Positions 12,735-25,100 of a DNA stretch of 64,000 nucleotides are shown piece after piece (positions within the stretch are counted from its first letter, which is position 1; each line of letters begins with the position of its first letter). Below the pieces are notes generated by a model. It had not been told where the DNA came from and did not search any database. It saw only the letters and a program-made list of their open reading frames with translations. The DNA lies in contig NC_077247.1 of NCBI RefSeq assembly GCF_947179165.1, forward strand, positions 48,280,935 through 48,344,934, written 5' to 3'. The translations under genes and the position numbers were made by a program. This DNA comes from Solanum dulcamara (lineage: Eukaryota > Streptophyta > Magnoliopsida > Solanales > Solanaceae).

Positions 12735-13003
12735 CACTACTAGAAACAAAGGTTTTTCCCGTTGCAAATCAGTGAGAAATTCAGGCTATAGGACATAGTT
12801 TTTCCATTTATTTTCTATCAAATCAGCTCAGTGAAAAAATGCATGGTGAAAAATAGATTCTCACTAAAATAGTGGAATACTTCCTAATTACTCGTATGAA
12901 AACATGCCTATTTTTTATTTTCTCATGGCCAATTCAATCAAAATATTAGTTGGAATAGCCACTAAACATTTTTCGGTGGGAAAGTACTATTTTTTTAATA
13001 GTG
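12735..13003. mobile_element. Short non-autonomous CACTA-like element
   Basis: This 269-bp segment starts CACTACTAGAAACAAAGG and ends in ATAGTG, whose reverse complement starts CACTATTAAAAAAA, giving CACTA-type inverted termini. The flanking trinucleotides are ACC and ACA, an imperfect 3-bp target duplication. It has no transposase and would depend on an autonomous CACTA (En/Spm) element. Confidence 0.6.
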
Positions 13004-14470
13004 ACATGATAACAACTTTATCAGTTACGTCAAAACTCTCAATTGTTATTTAAGAATATACAATACATTACATATATTAAGTCTAATACTATAAAATTCA
13101 AAAATCTCTTATATTTTATTATTTATGTGTTTACTGTCTAATCAAACTAAAATACTTAAAATAAAACCATGGGAATCGATGGGAGTATTTCTTTACACAT
13201 AGGTATTTTCTACAAGTGTATGTCGTCTCAATCTCTTATAACATCGCAATTTCACAAGGGGGTCAGTCAATATCAAACCGACCATTCCCTTTTATTCACT
13301 AAAAATAATGATACGAACTTGACTGAAAAAAATAATTTTGTATGTGTAATTTAACGGAATATGAGAAAAAAGGACGGTGGTACCCTTTTGTAGGCATCTT
13401 CTTGGATCTGCATATATTTTTTGTTGGTTTCCCTTTACTTTTTTTTTTTTAATTAATTGAGTAATTGACTACATCACTTACTTAATAATCCATATGGCCG
13501 CTTTTTCTATACTAATTTAGTGTATGGAATGGAACATCTCCCTTACCAAACTCCCACTATCGACGATACATATTCTTCCGAGTCCGATTTAAGGCGGAGA
13601 CAAAATTTAATTTTTTTAATTTTTTTGAAGTACTTTCTTAAATATAGAATTTGAATTTTAAGGCTATCAAACTCACTTCCTAGGCATTAGTTTTGCCCCT
13701 GCTTAACCTCCCTCTTAGGAGCATGTTTATATACGACGGAACTAATGGACCGAACGCTTAGTCGAAAAAATATATTGGAATAAAAAGTATGCACAAGACA
13801 TGATTATATTAGATACCAAAACATATTGATGTCCATAAACGAATGGATTTGTTTTTACCGTTACAATTAGAAAAAACAACAGTGAAGAAAAAGTGTATTA
13901 GAAGAGTGTTTTTATTTGAAATTACTTTAAATTATTATTTTCTTTCACCTTCTAACTAAAAAGTTCTTTGTTACTTATCGATGAACTATGCACGCTTAGT
14001 ATAGACTTGCGAGTTGCGTATAATAACCTCTTTTATAATTTAAATATATAAATATATTTTTTACATTGATTCAGTTCATAAATTCTAATGTCTTATAACT
14101 TGATCAAGAAAAAAAAAAAGCAACATTCGATTTGAAATAAATAATTTATGATACATTAATAATGGAAGGGGATGTTATAGGTTGTCTGCTAAAAAGGAAA
14201 CCTAAGAGTCATAATTTAATATAATTGCCACCAAAGAGTGCACCCCACAAGTATCAATCAAAACCATACAACTATTGCTCTCAAGTGATATACATATATA
14301 CCTAGAAAATTAAATATCACTTTATATCTAGATCTTATTATATAATTATTATATTGTATTTTAATTTTACAGATAGATTGATACCCCCCCCCCCAGACCA
14401 CCACCCCTTTCACAAGTATATACATTTTTAAAAAAAATATCTAGGGATAGACATTCTCATTTCTCATCAC
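13004..14470. other. Gene-free region upstream of the Dof gene
   Basis: No coding region was recognised. The segment is AT-rich and carries a C11 homopolymer at 14384-14394 followed by a CCACCACCCC stretch. Its distal part is the likely promoter of the Dof gene. Confidence 0.6.
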
Positions 14471-14636
14471 CTGCCTCATAAATAATATTCTTTCTTTCAA
14501 AGAAAATTCACCATATAATAATATTCCCATTCTCTTCATCTTCATTTCTCTTCTTGCATCAACATCCAAAGGCAAAAATTACTTAGAATTATATTTCACT
14601 TGCTAAGCTAGCTAGGGATCAATTGTTTGCCAATTT
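14471..14636 (+). promoter_or_regulatory. Probable core promoter and 5' UTR of the Dof gene
   Basis: A CTCATAAATAAT stretch near 14475 is a plausible TATA element about 160 nt before the ATG at 14637. Between them lies a CT-rich leader (CTTCATCTTCATTTCTCTTC) typical of plant 5' UTRs. The transcription start is inferred only. Confidence 0.4.
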
Positions 14637-15503
14637 ATGGGGTTGAGTACTAAGTTGGTTTCAATTGATGATGATGGTCTAGATAATTGGACCTCCAGCA
14701 GCCAGCATACTCTACCGGAACCACCGTCTATAAGGCGGCAACCGCCACCGAGACCGGAGTCGTTGAAATGTCCAAGGTGTGACTCAATCAGCACTAAATT
14801 TTGTTACTACAACAATTACAACAAGTTACAGCCTCGCCATTACTGTAAAGGTTGTAAAAGGCATTGGACCGAAGGTGGCACCCTTCGCAACGTTCCGGTA
14901 GGTGGTGGGCGAAAAAATAAAAGATTAAGGCCTACTGATCTCGTTGATCATATAACTGAAAGGAAATATGTCAGATTAGAAATAAATGATCAGAGGTGTC
15001 CACTAATCACCACGACAACCATGAACACAAGTTACATGCCAAGTGTCACAATAAGGGGAAATAGTACTATGAATGAAGATATCAAAAATCTTCCTTCATC
15101 ATCATATGACATATTTTCAAGTGTAAAGTTGTCATCAATTCCTCAAGATCACGGGAATACACATTTTTCAATTCCTCAAGATCATGGGAATACACATTTT
15201 TCACTAATTCCCAATTCTAGTGCTAATACTCAATTATCTTCAAATGTTTATTATAATGAATATATGGGGAATTTTGATAGTACAATATTGGAGGAGTCAA
15301 CAATAACAACAGTCATGCCAATTACAAGCAGCAATGATCTCCTTTCTCATGAGCCATGGAAAGTTCCAGAAACGAGCAATTATGATCTTATTATAAATGA
15401 AAATATGTCAAGTAATTATTGGAATTGGAACGATCAATTCGACACGTTGAGTACTGCAGCTGATCTCAATATACCATGGGATGATTTAGAGATCAAACCA
15501 TAA
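14637..15503 (+). CDS. Dof-type zinc-finger transcription factor
   Basis: Dof proteins are plant-specific nuclear regulators that bind AAAG cores. The 288-residue intronless frame holds one Dof domain at about residues 41-97. The zinc ligands fit CX2CX21CX2C (Cys45, Cys48, Cys70, Cys73), followed by the conserved [15 protein letters not shown] and a basic KNKR stretch. The usual Cys after PVGGG is absent, as in a subset of Dofs. The N-terminus is short with a Pro/Arg-rich lead-in (RRQPPPRP). The rest is low-complexity Ser/Asn/Thr-rich with Trp-containing blocks near the C-terminus, likely the activation region. An 11-residue unit ([11 protein letters not shown]) is tandemly duplicated at residues 167-188. 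Class is secure; the specific orthologue is not assigned. Confidence 0.93.
   Translation: MGLSTKLVSIDDDGLDNWTSSSQHTLPEPPSIRRQPPPRPESLKCPRCDSISTKFCYYNNYNKLQPRHYCKGCKRHWTEGGTLRNVPVGGGRKNKRLRPTDLVDHITERKYVRLEINDQRCPLITTTTMNTSYMPSVTIRGNSTMNEDIKNLPSSSYDIFSSVKLSSIPQDHGNTHFSIPQDHGNTHFSLIPNSSANTQLSSNVYYNEYMGNFDSTILEESTITTVMPITSSNDLLSHEPWKVPETSNYDLIINENMSSNYWNWNDQFDTLSTAADLNIPWDDLEIKP
15135..15200 (+). repeat. In-frame 33-bp tandem duplication in the Dof gene
   Basis: Units 15135-15167 and 15168-15200 differ at a single base (CAC versus CAT, both His). The near identity indicates a recent in-frame duplication adding 11 residues outside the DNA-binding domain. Confidence 0.9.
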
Positions 15504-17776
15504 GAGGAGGATCAAGAGAAATGTTAGTTTGTATATTGATTAATTAGTTAAAGAATTTGTTTTGATGTGAATTTCATTTCATGCTGGGATAATGTTCAAG
15601 TCTTGTTAATTAATTAGTATTAATGTTACCATTAACCTTTTTTTCCCTCAAAAAAATGTATACCGTACCCCTTTTTATAATCAGCTTTCATGCTATAATG
15701 TTGTGTTTCCGTTATTTCTCTTTTAGAAAACAAGTACACGAAGGTTGTGTAGCACTACGACCAAGTAAATGATTTGTGATAAACATTATTGTCGCTATAT
15801 TATATTTAGCAGCATGAATATATATCAGTATTTATAATTAATACTTTATATATATAGATGTGATTAAAGATTTTAGCAATTTTGAATATAATAACATTAA
15901 CTCAATTACCGTTAAATATTTTTTCAACTATAAATATTATCGCTCAAAAGAAAAATCTATTGTCACTCTAGGTTGATTAGGTTTATTTTCTATATGCATA
16001 TGGATTGTTGATAGGAAAGGGTGTGAATATTGATAGTTAGAACAAAAGAGATTGATGGGGTCTTATTCCAGCTAACTAGTGGTGGGATGATTTTAGATGT
16101 GATTGAATGGAATGGAAGATTCTTTTTTGTGGATATACATGTCTAATCTGTTTTAAATCAATAATTCTTGCCAAGACTTCTTTTCTCCCCTACATCTCTC
16201 TAATTGCTCGAGGAGTCATTCCATTTGCTCCCTACTTCTTGTACTAGTGTTTTTTTTGGTGAATACTGAGGGATCGTTTGGTAGCGAGTAAAGAAGCAAT
16301 TTATTTATTATGAATTTTTGTATAAATTATTTAGTAGCTAGTTAGAAAATAAGTTATTTAGATATAAAATTAATACGAAATTTGATAAAATTTAAAAATC
16401 TGCATAATTAATATATGTGTATAATTAAGTTATGAGTGAATTTATGTATTATCTTATACGAAGCTCGCAAAATTAAAATATGCATTACTAATATCTACAT
16501 AATTCTAATCAGCTATGAAACGACATGTAACAGTTTGTGCGTTCCACCATAGTTATTTGGTCATAGGAAAAAGTTATGAAGAGTTTTCCACCAAAAAAAA
16601 TGTATGTCCATCCGATTTTATCACTAACTACATAACTTTACAATGATCAAGTGAGGTGGAAATATATGTTAACTAATTATAATTAAATAATAACATATTT
16701 ATATGACACTTATCATATTATCATTTGATTTAATATAAATATTGAATGCTCTTTTTTCTTTCTAGCCACCATGAAATATGGGGATAAACTTACTAGTACA
16801 TTTGTGTAAAAGGAATATAAGTGAAAGGAGAGGAAAAGGACAAGGCTGAAAAATCACAATCACAATCACAATCAAATAATAGGTATTAAACCCCATTTAA
16901 ATAAAATAAAAAAGTAGACCCTTCAAGATGATAATGATCTCTAATATAAAAGTCAAGAATATGGACAAGGACTTGGGTATTTGATAGGTAGATATGTCCA
17001 ACTTGCTAATGGTGAAAGTAACTTTGCCTTGACAAGAAGGCCCTATACGTATTTGGAAATAAACTAAGATTAGAAAGTTGCCCAATTAGTACAGGACAAA
17101 AAAGAGGAAATGGAAATCCACCAAGACAACAAAAAAGGGTAAAGGGAAGTCAAAGAAATTCCTTGCTGTTCTATTGTTACAATAGAAACAAGGGAACCTA
17201 GAGAAGTCCAAGAAATCTAGTTTATGATGAAGATATGGCAACATGGATGTATGAGTTAGGTGCACATCATGAATTTCAAACACTTCTAGAGACAAAAGAC
17301 TGGTAACTAAGTGGAGAAGAATAGTAGGGAAGGCAGGTCCATTATTCACGTAGTTTCAAACAGTGAGCCAACAGCTCTCGGAGATGTCTCAGTTGTCAAG
17401 AAAACTGAATATGCTACTAGTACAGAATGTGAAATGGCAATAGGAACATAAGTCATCTCAGTATATCATAAGATGGGCAACCCATTTTTTACCTCATAAG
17501 GCCCCAGGAAAAAGTCTCTCCAAAACATTGTACGACAGAACTTACAAGTAGCAGTCATACCTATCTACGTCTATGTATTTTGGACAATGATGAAGGATGC
17601 ACATACGTCACAACAGCATATGATCAGAATCTCTAATTCTGTTGAAGTCAAATCACCTACCCAACAGGGTTAAGTATACCACATTACCAATATCACATTC
17701 TAAGTAATCCTACAAATCAAGGTCAATGCAAAAGTTTAGTGAGTGTACAACCAAAATCTTTTTCTCCTCTATGGGT
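15504..17776. other. Intergenic region between Dof and DUF1218 genes
   Basis: The left part should hold the Dof 3' UTR and the right part the DUF1218 3' UTR, as the two genes converge. A probable MITE lies at 16270-16528. A CACAATCACAATCACAATCA microrepeat sits near 16855-16874. Open frames between 16897 and 17349 look like noncoding chance frames. Confidence 0.55.
16270..16528. mobile_element. Probable MITE with imperfect terminal inverted repeats
   Basis: The left end reads GGGATCGTTTGGTAGCGAG, and the reverse complement of the right end reads ACATGTCGTTTCATAGCTG. The shared TCGTTT..TAGC pattern and the AT-rich 259-bp interior without coding capacity fit a MITE. No clear target-site duplication was identified, so the superfamily is open. 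Confidence 0.5.
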
Positions 17777-20494
17777 TCACATAAACGCATTCATCCTTAT
17801 GCCACCATCCATTCTTGGAGGAATGGATCCTTCATCGGCCTTGGAATAGCTGACGTAGAAAAGTTCAGAGACAATGCCAGTCAAAACAACAAAAGCAGCG
17901 CCAGCACCAAAGACTCCCTTTCTCAAAACCTCGCAGGACAGAGGATGTTGTGCCAAGTGAGTCCTATACTTTGTATGGTAGGCATTCCTAACGGAAGCCG
18001 CCAGTAAGCACACTTCAGCAATAAAGAAGGTGATCCTGAAAAATTCAAGACATAATTGTTTCTCACATATTCAACTAGATTCTTACATACATCAGTGAAA
18101 TCATTATGTCTCTACTCCGGCTAGCAAACACTAAAATGCAGTTAATGAACCATGTTTAAGGAGAAACGCACCAGCAGGTGATAAATAAGACAATAGCCCA
18201 TGCTCTGGGCTTTCCTGGTCGCAGTGCCCTCCCACAGCATAAACATCGACTTGCAAACATTATGAGGAGCTGACTGGCTAAAAGAAATAAGAATGAACCA
18301 ACACCCAAGCCAGTTGCAACATCTGATTCATACACACAGTAATTATACTCTGCATCTCTGTTGATAGTCGCCTGAAATAAAGGAACCCAAAAATTAAATT
18401 TTACTGAAAATGTATATTATATACTAAATATTCTAAAGTATAAAACCATCAACCTTATAGCCAAAAGAGCTAAGTCAGAAATGCTTTTACATTAAACTAA
18501 ACCTCAGATCTTGAGAACTCATATTTCCTCCTCTTAGGCCACCATCTAAGTTGGGTCCTACAATGATTATAACTGTCCTTGCATGAAAGCTATGATCCAT
18601 GTCCATTGTGAATATGTCGATCAAAATTCTACAGATGAAGTCTGAGCTACTGCAGAACGTGTTACTTGGTAACTTAGTCGTACTTGCAGAACTACTCTGT
18701 CATGCTTGATTCCTGTCTGTTCTAACCTCAAAAAGTAAATGAAAACTTTGATCACATCAGATCACGTAATCCTCACATGCTCGGACAACTTCCACTCTGC
18801 TGGCATTTGAACAAGAAATCAACATTGGTTAAGTCTCTTAGGGGGTAGACTTACATATTGGGGTTGATTTAGTACAGACTTAACATAAGATTGTAATCGC
18901 TTGGAGTTGAGACACTTCAACTCCCAACCACACACATAGAGATTCAAGGGAAGAAGAGAGAACACTAAGCTAGATGTAATAATACCATGAAGGTACTAAT
19001 TGAACAGATTTCAATTATATAATCTGCATAAAAGTTGATACAAAGTATCTTGTACGGCAAGGTCAAAATGTACTTAATATCTCTGGTCACACTTCCTAAT
19101 CCGCTCACTTGTTTATATGGCGACGTGACTGAACAAGTTACTTTTCCAATTTCATTTTCCAAACCTTAAAAGAGCATCATGTTACTTGTGGAATCTCACA
19201 GAATCATCGAAACAACTTTTTAAAATCAACTGAGTTTAGGATATAACTAGCACTCCTTCCAAGTTTATCCACACCCGAGAAGTTGGATAGGAAATTATCT
19301 CTGGTCACACTTGCAAATCTGTTCATGCGCTTAATATAACAATGAGAATGTGCTAATAATGCTTCTAACTTAAATATTTGATTGACATAGCCAAAAGCAT
19401 CTAAGTCACCAAGTCCTTCATTCAGGTAACAATATTGACCAGATATCATGACGAGCCTCAGCATATGCAAACTAATCTGTAGACGTCACACTATGGTAAT
19501 AGATGGTAGTAAAAGTGAACGAGGTAGATCTATGATCAGATGGAGGAATTTGTAGGTATCAATGTGAACTTAGCAAACATAAACATAATGGAACCAAGGA
19601 TCCAATTTACAGACACTGGTAAGATTAAAGCTTAGTTGTTGGTGTTGTTACGCTTACATTAAGTTCGAGTAGGGCTAAGTGTAAAACTAGCAAAACCTTT
19701 ATTTGCAAAGAACCTCTAATTAGACTTATTAAAAGACATTACTTGCATAAAATTCGGTCAGATTTCTCAGATGATCACTCAACTAGTAGTTATTATATCA
19801 TAAAGTCACATTTCTTCTTATTTCAATATTTTTGGACAAAAAAAATACTTTATAAAATAATAACTATTAATTGATTCAATAGTTAACGTAGAAATGAAAA
19901 CTCCATATAGCAGAATACATAAAGAGGACCCATATCACTAAACCCAAGAAAGAAATAAGACTATAATTTGATAGACAACAACAAGCAGACACATGTACTA
20001 GGCCAGTATAGGGCATGACCCTACTTGTTCAAAATTCAAATGAGCCCTCCACCCCCACCCCACCTTATTTTATTATGTTTTTTTCAATTTTATTAAATCA
20101 ACTTCTGGGTCCTACCCTGGATATCACCTCAACAAGCTATAATCAATGTACTAGCACTTAATCCAACTATCTTCAACCTTGCTAGTGTTAGTTCATAACT
20201 ACTGTTCATATTGCACGAAGAATTTTAAGGGTTGAGGATTTATAAACCCTCTAAAATAGCTAATAATATATTCAATTTTTCAACATACCCACCCAAAACA
20301 AAAGAAAACACAATACAGTAGTATACAATATGATACGGAAAGCTGAACGAAAAATATAACAAAAAGAGGGGGGAAAAAAAAAGAATTGTGGGAAACGAAC
20401 TCACAGTAGCCCTCCTCTGCTCAGCAGCAACAGCAAGTCCAAAAGCAATCAGATCAAGCACAAAAACCAAAACCAGTAACAGTTTTGAAGCCAT
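17777..20494 (-). CDS. DUF1218 four-pass membrane protein (Fb34 / MODIFYING WALL LIGNIN type)
   Basis: Three exons on the minus strand: 20405-20494, 18172-18371 and 17777-18035, joined by GT-AG introns of about 2.0 kb and 136 nt, give 182 residues. The start MASKLLLVLVFVLDLIAFGL, the following AAEQRR and the exon-3 block SVRNAYHTKYRT are hallmarks of the Fb34 subgroup of DUF1218. Predicted membrane segments are residues about 4-24, 48-70, 88-112 and 132-156. A Cys-rich loop (CLCC, residues 73-76) and Cys42 are family features. Arabidopsis relatives affect lignin and wall composition, but the biochemical role is not established. A TATA-like box lies at 20763-20770. Confidence 0.92.
18372..20404 (-). 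other. Large first intron of the DUF1218 gene
   Basis: The intron runs from a GTGAGT donor (20404 downward) to a TTTCAG acceptor at 18372. It is 2.0 kb and has no recognised gene. It contains frames that look open only by chance, such as 19204-19470 on the minus strand. Confidence 0.8.
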
Positions 20495-20762
20495 CTTCCT
20501 ATACCAACTTTATATATTTGCTCTCTGCAACCAAATTCAATCCCAAACAAAATATAGTTTATGCAAAAATGAAAAACTTAGATGTGTATACGTAAGCTAG
20601 AAATTAAAGTTAGACTAAAGCATATCCCCAAAAAATTAAAAAGGATTGGTAATAAGTATTTGAATTGAAGGGGTACTTGGTGAGGAAGCAAAATGTGCGA
20701 AGCTATGAAAGGAGTCCTCTGAGAAGATGTCCAAATTACGTTACTTTCGTTTTTCTTCAACT

Positions 20763-20770
20763 TATTTATA
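20763..20770 (-). promoter_or_regulatory. TATA-like box of the DUF1218 gene
   Basis: On the minus strand the sequence reads TATAAATA about 270 nt upstream of the ATG at 20494. It is the best TATA match in the upstream region, but the transcription start is not shown by the sequence. Confidence 0.5.
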
Positions 20771-20859
20771 CAAAGCTACTAGCTTTGTTGATGCAATAGT
20801 CCTTGCAATGTAGGAAAATATAAAAATAGGTTTAAGTTAAACCAAAATTACATATTTTA

Positions 20860-21084
20860 AGAGGTGTTTTGGTTGTGCTATTAGTGCAACTAACTCAATA
20901 TAAAAACTTGTACAATATAATTTAATATTTAATTGGTTGTACAAAAAAATAGTACAATATGTAAATATGCAACCGGTTGATTAGCGATATACATATATAT
21001 ACGTATTTGTAAAAAGATTAAGAGTATACATTAATAAACTATAATTATAATTTTTGAATGGCATGTACTTGAACCAAACAATCC
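20860..21084. mobile_element. Probable Tourist-like MITE
   Basis: The 225-bp segment starts AGAGGTGTTTTGGTT, and its right end reverse-complements to GGATTGTTTGGTT. TTA flanks it on both sides (20857-20859 and 21085-21087). The interior is AT-rich and noncoding. The inverted repeats are imperfect, so confidence is moderate. Confidence 0.5.
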
Positions 21085-22127
21085 TTACTAGTACGTAGTA
21101 TCATGTAATTTAGGTTATGATATCAAATTTGTTACTACTTTATCAAATTATAAAAAATTATGATGTTTGATGCATATGACTTAAACTCCTATAAACATAA
21201 ATATAATTGTTTAAAAGTTAAATTGTAAAAAGCTACTGTTTTCCTCTTTAAAATAAAGTGTGGTCACATGTCCAGTAAAGGAAATTAAAGTGGTCACGTG
21301 TGTTCCACAGGGAGCCAATCACGTTGACAAAAACATCAAAAAGCTTACGTGTATATAAAAAGTTTGAACAACTAAATTTCAATTTACTCACAAACGTGGG
21401 ATGTGCTTAGCCCCCTTTCAGTACAAGACAGTTCTGGTTGAAACAAATAGGCACCCAGATGAATTCTTTCTTTTGTAACAAGCACACTCAATAACCAGTT
21501 AAATTCAAGGCAAAACAAGTTATTGATATCTCATGTAATATTGTTTAGAATCTTCAGATTTTTTACTTCCAAAACACAGATAACTAAACAATATTACTCT
21601 GGAGCACCAATAACAGTAATATACTATCCTTTATATTGTGTACCACGAAGGAGTCGGAATGAAACGTGAAAATAGGAAGATTTCAACATTAAAGTGTTAT
21701 CATACAGCTTACAACACTTTCAACTACCTTGCCAGAACTAGATATCAACTGGGGCATGACATACTAGATCAAGATTTCTGAAACACACGAGCGCCTCTCA
21801 ATTAAATTAGACCAAATCAAATCAGTAGATATCTCTACAAAAATATACAGCTAACCCTGCCGGAAAAACCCATTATGGTACATCTTGAAGCATTACATTA
21901 TCTACGAGATCTCAAGAACACAATCTCTGTCCCATAAAATTGAGATGGCAACATTTGACCGACCTTTCCTTGTTTTCCACTTGTAATCAGACATGAGCGG
22001 ATTGACGACTGCAATAATAAACGTTCAAGGTATTTCTCAGGCAAACATAAAGCATCTTATGATGCAAGTTCACAGGGAAATGCCCGAGGAATCACTCTTG
22101 CGGCAAAATATCATGAAGCTCTGTCAT
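21085..22127. other. Intergenic region and MOR1 3' UTR
   Basis: MOR1 ends at 22128 on the minus strand, so its 3' UTR extends leftwards here. A cluster of plus-strand promoter-like motifs lies at 21262-21358 (listed separately). No protein-coding region was recognised. Confidence 0.5.
21262..21358 (+). promoter_or_regulatory. Cluster of promoter-like motifs without an assigned gene
   Basis: Within about 100 bp lie a G-box CACGTG (21295-21300), a CCAAT, a TTGAC W-box core, TTACGTG and a TATATAAA (about 21352). The G-box is palindromic and could serve the divergent DUF1218 gene whose start is at 20494. The TATA faces MOR1 antisense and no plus-strand gene follows, so function is speculative. 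Confidence 0.3.
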
Positions 22128-25100
22128 CTAGAATTCCATAGATCCACTCTTCAGCCTCTCCATTCGTGCCTGGAGCCCTGAAAGTGCCTTCTCATCCATG
22201 GGAAGAACCCCACTCTGAATGGTATTTTCAACACTAGAATGTTCAGTGCCAGGAGCGTGATTTGACACCACATGACTGATGTTACCATTCATGGACATTA
22301 GTGGTCTATTACTTGGGTCCGCGTTCCCCGTGGTAGTAGCTAATGAAATACTTTTCATTCTTTCGCGGATTGCTTCTAGTGTTCCACTGGTAACTGCAAC
22401 AAAAAAACTACTTTGTAACTGACATTTGAGGTGAACAGTTAATATATCAAAAATGAAAAAAGAGAAAGGAAAACACAAAAGCTAGAATAGAAATAGTTTG
22501 GCACATGTTACCTCCAGAAGGAAATCTATCATTTCTCTGTTCCCCCAATTGTTGACGCAACTCCAAATGTTCAGATGATAGTCCTCTTGAGGGTAGAGCA
22601 TTACCACCTCTATCATCTTCCCCATACGACGGTGGCAAAGTAAAGTGTGATGGTTCAATTTTATTGTTTACAGATTTTGCATCATTCAATGGGTTCGTAT
22701 TTACAGGAGATAAAGGGCCAAATTTGGGAGAAGACAGATTTAGTGAAGACGGAGGAGGAGTTGGCATGGGTACACTGGAAGGCGTCCTTCCAGCCGCAGC
22801 ATTCTTTTCCATCTGCAATTTCATAAGAACAATTATTTCATGACTAGTAACTACGAATCTATAAATGTGTAGTACGAAGAGATCCAATGCACACCTGCGC
22901 TAGACCATCTCTAATATAAGTTCGGAATGCCTCACTAGCATTTTGTAGCTGAGCAAATATATCAACCTAATACAGATTGGACAAAATGATATTACAAGAA
23001 GTTCATCTTTAAAGTCAAATAAGTTGACACTGAAAAGGATAAAGCATAATGCCTTGGGATACAATTGTGTGATCCGGTATAACTCATAAAGACCAATTGT
23101 GCAGGTTTGCTTGTCACCGATCTTCTTAAATATGGCAGCAAGTTCTTGCTGTAAAACACAAAACATAACACTATGTTATTTACTAGTACAATGCAACAAA
23201 AGTATATTGCAAAGGAAAGATAAAGTTCACTTTCGAAAGAAAAAACAAGCTAGAAAAAAATGCCACATTATACCTTCAACTGAGCATCTGCATTATGTGT
23301 TGCAGGTGCTGGATTATTTGCTGCAGAATCACCCCAGTGAGTTTGGCCAGGTACAGACGGAGTCAACATCCTCGCAGCGGCCAAGGTCTGAAAGATTATT
23401 GACATCAATTGGGAAATTCTACATGAATTACTAGCGCAGAAAAGGCAATATGGCAGCTAAAAATTGCATGACCTGAAGGTTAAGATCAATGTAGGCAAGA
23501 ATGATGGGTGGTGGTTGCATGTCTATTGGCACCATGGACAGATGACCTTTTATGGCAGTACCACGTAGCTTGACAAGTTCATGCAGCACAGTTTTCACCA
23601 TTCGTAAAGGTTTATCATCCGCTCCCGCTCTTTCAGTATTTTATAAAACAAGGATTAGGAAAGAAAAATAGCTGATTAATCCATATCGAAGTGCATACCC
23701 AAAAACGCAAAATCTGAAATCTAATTGAAAGCTACCTCCTCCTGATCTCTTCCATTCCTAGTTCTTGCAGGTAAATGTGAATACTCTGAAGGATACGATC
23801 AAGGTCGACATCATATATGGTGCTTTGAAGAACCTATAAAATGTGAAAGCAAGGGTTAATAGTCACAATATCAACCTTAAAGAAAGAAACAAATCCACTA
23901 CACTACTACTGCAACATGGGAGAGCTTGTATAGATTTTGCATCCAGAAACTTACCACATCACATAGAACAAACAGAGAAAAGGCGGCAGATGTACATATT
24001 TGCATAAGAATGTAGATACAGCTCAAAAATTGCTAGTCGTCACAATCTTTAAAAAACCCACAACCGTAGTACCAAAAAGCAGGAAAAATCACCTTTGTAA
24101 GTTTTATAAGACATTTGACGACCAAATCAGAAAACTTCTGATTTCTTATGACAAGTGATTCATTTGTTGCTGGAGAGGGCCACCTTGATGGGTCCAAAGG
24201 CCGTAATAGATTAATCAACACAACAAAGGATGATGTTCGATCAGCATTGTCCTATGTTAGTGTCCAAAAATAGATAGAAAATAATCAGGACAAGTCAGCT
24301 AAAATAAAGGTAAAGTGCACTCTTTTTGTGCAATGTCAGAAGCAGAGGTACCAAAATTTTTAGCATCAGAACGTTCAACGCTTTCAAGAGCTGACTGCCA
24401 TCATCCATGCGGGGTACTCTCTCATCAAGAAGCCAAAGCAAAAGTTCAGTAATGAGGATATCTAGGGTACTCTCCTTTACGGCATGAGAAAGCGTTTTAT
24501 TCTGAAATGTCTGCAAACAAGGAAACAGCCGGAAATTGAGATATTTCCCAATACGTGTTAGACCAATAACTGTTCTGATACTTGATCATATATACAAGGA
24601 AAAAACAATGTCGATGCAAAATTAATAGAAATTGGATAACCACATGCCTGCATGAGTGTGTTAAGAACATATTTGCAAGATCTTGAAGATGCACCCATCA
24701 GGCTGAAGTCAAAAGTTTTTGCTACCTGTAGTAAATCTAGAACATGAGCAATTTGAAGCATACACAGACAACAACGAATTAGTTACACAAAGAATGATTT
24801 ATATCGCGCCTTATTTGCTAAGCAGGAAACAAGCCTATCTGCATCTTTGACAATTTCATCCATAGCACTGCCTTCAGGATCATTGGTTGCTAGGGCCAAC
24901 AAATGGCACACAACTTTCATTCCTTCAACAGACTGCAACAAGGGAGAGAATTGCTTGAATCAGTGAATAATTGACAGTTACCCTCCATCCTCTTTAATGA
25001 TGAATCCATAGAAGCAGAAAAACCAGGACATAGACACACAAACAAACAGAAAGATGAACCCATAACCAGCTATAATAAAATGTGCACCATACGCTGTGCT

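Noticed and set aside
14612..14794. Minus-strand open frame at the Dof start
   Set aside because: It is the antisense of the Dof N-terminus and zinc-finger lead-in and has no family features.
20388..20600. Plus-strand 70-residue open frame
   Set aside because: It is antisense to the first exon of the DUF1218 gene, whose N-terminus is unmistakable on the minus strand.
22128..22887. Two apparent separate small proteins with hydrophobic N-termini
   Set aside because: They are the last two MOR1 exons read together with adjoining intron sequence; the splice sites and family alignment explain them.
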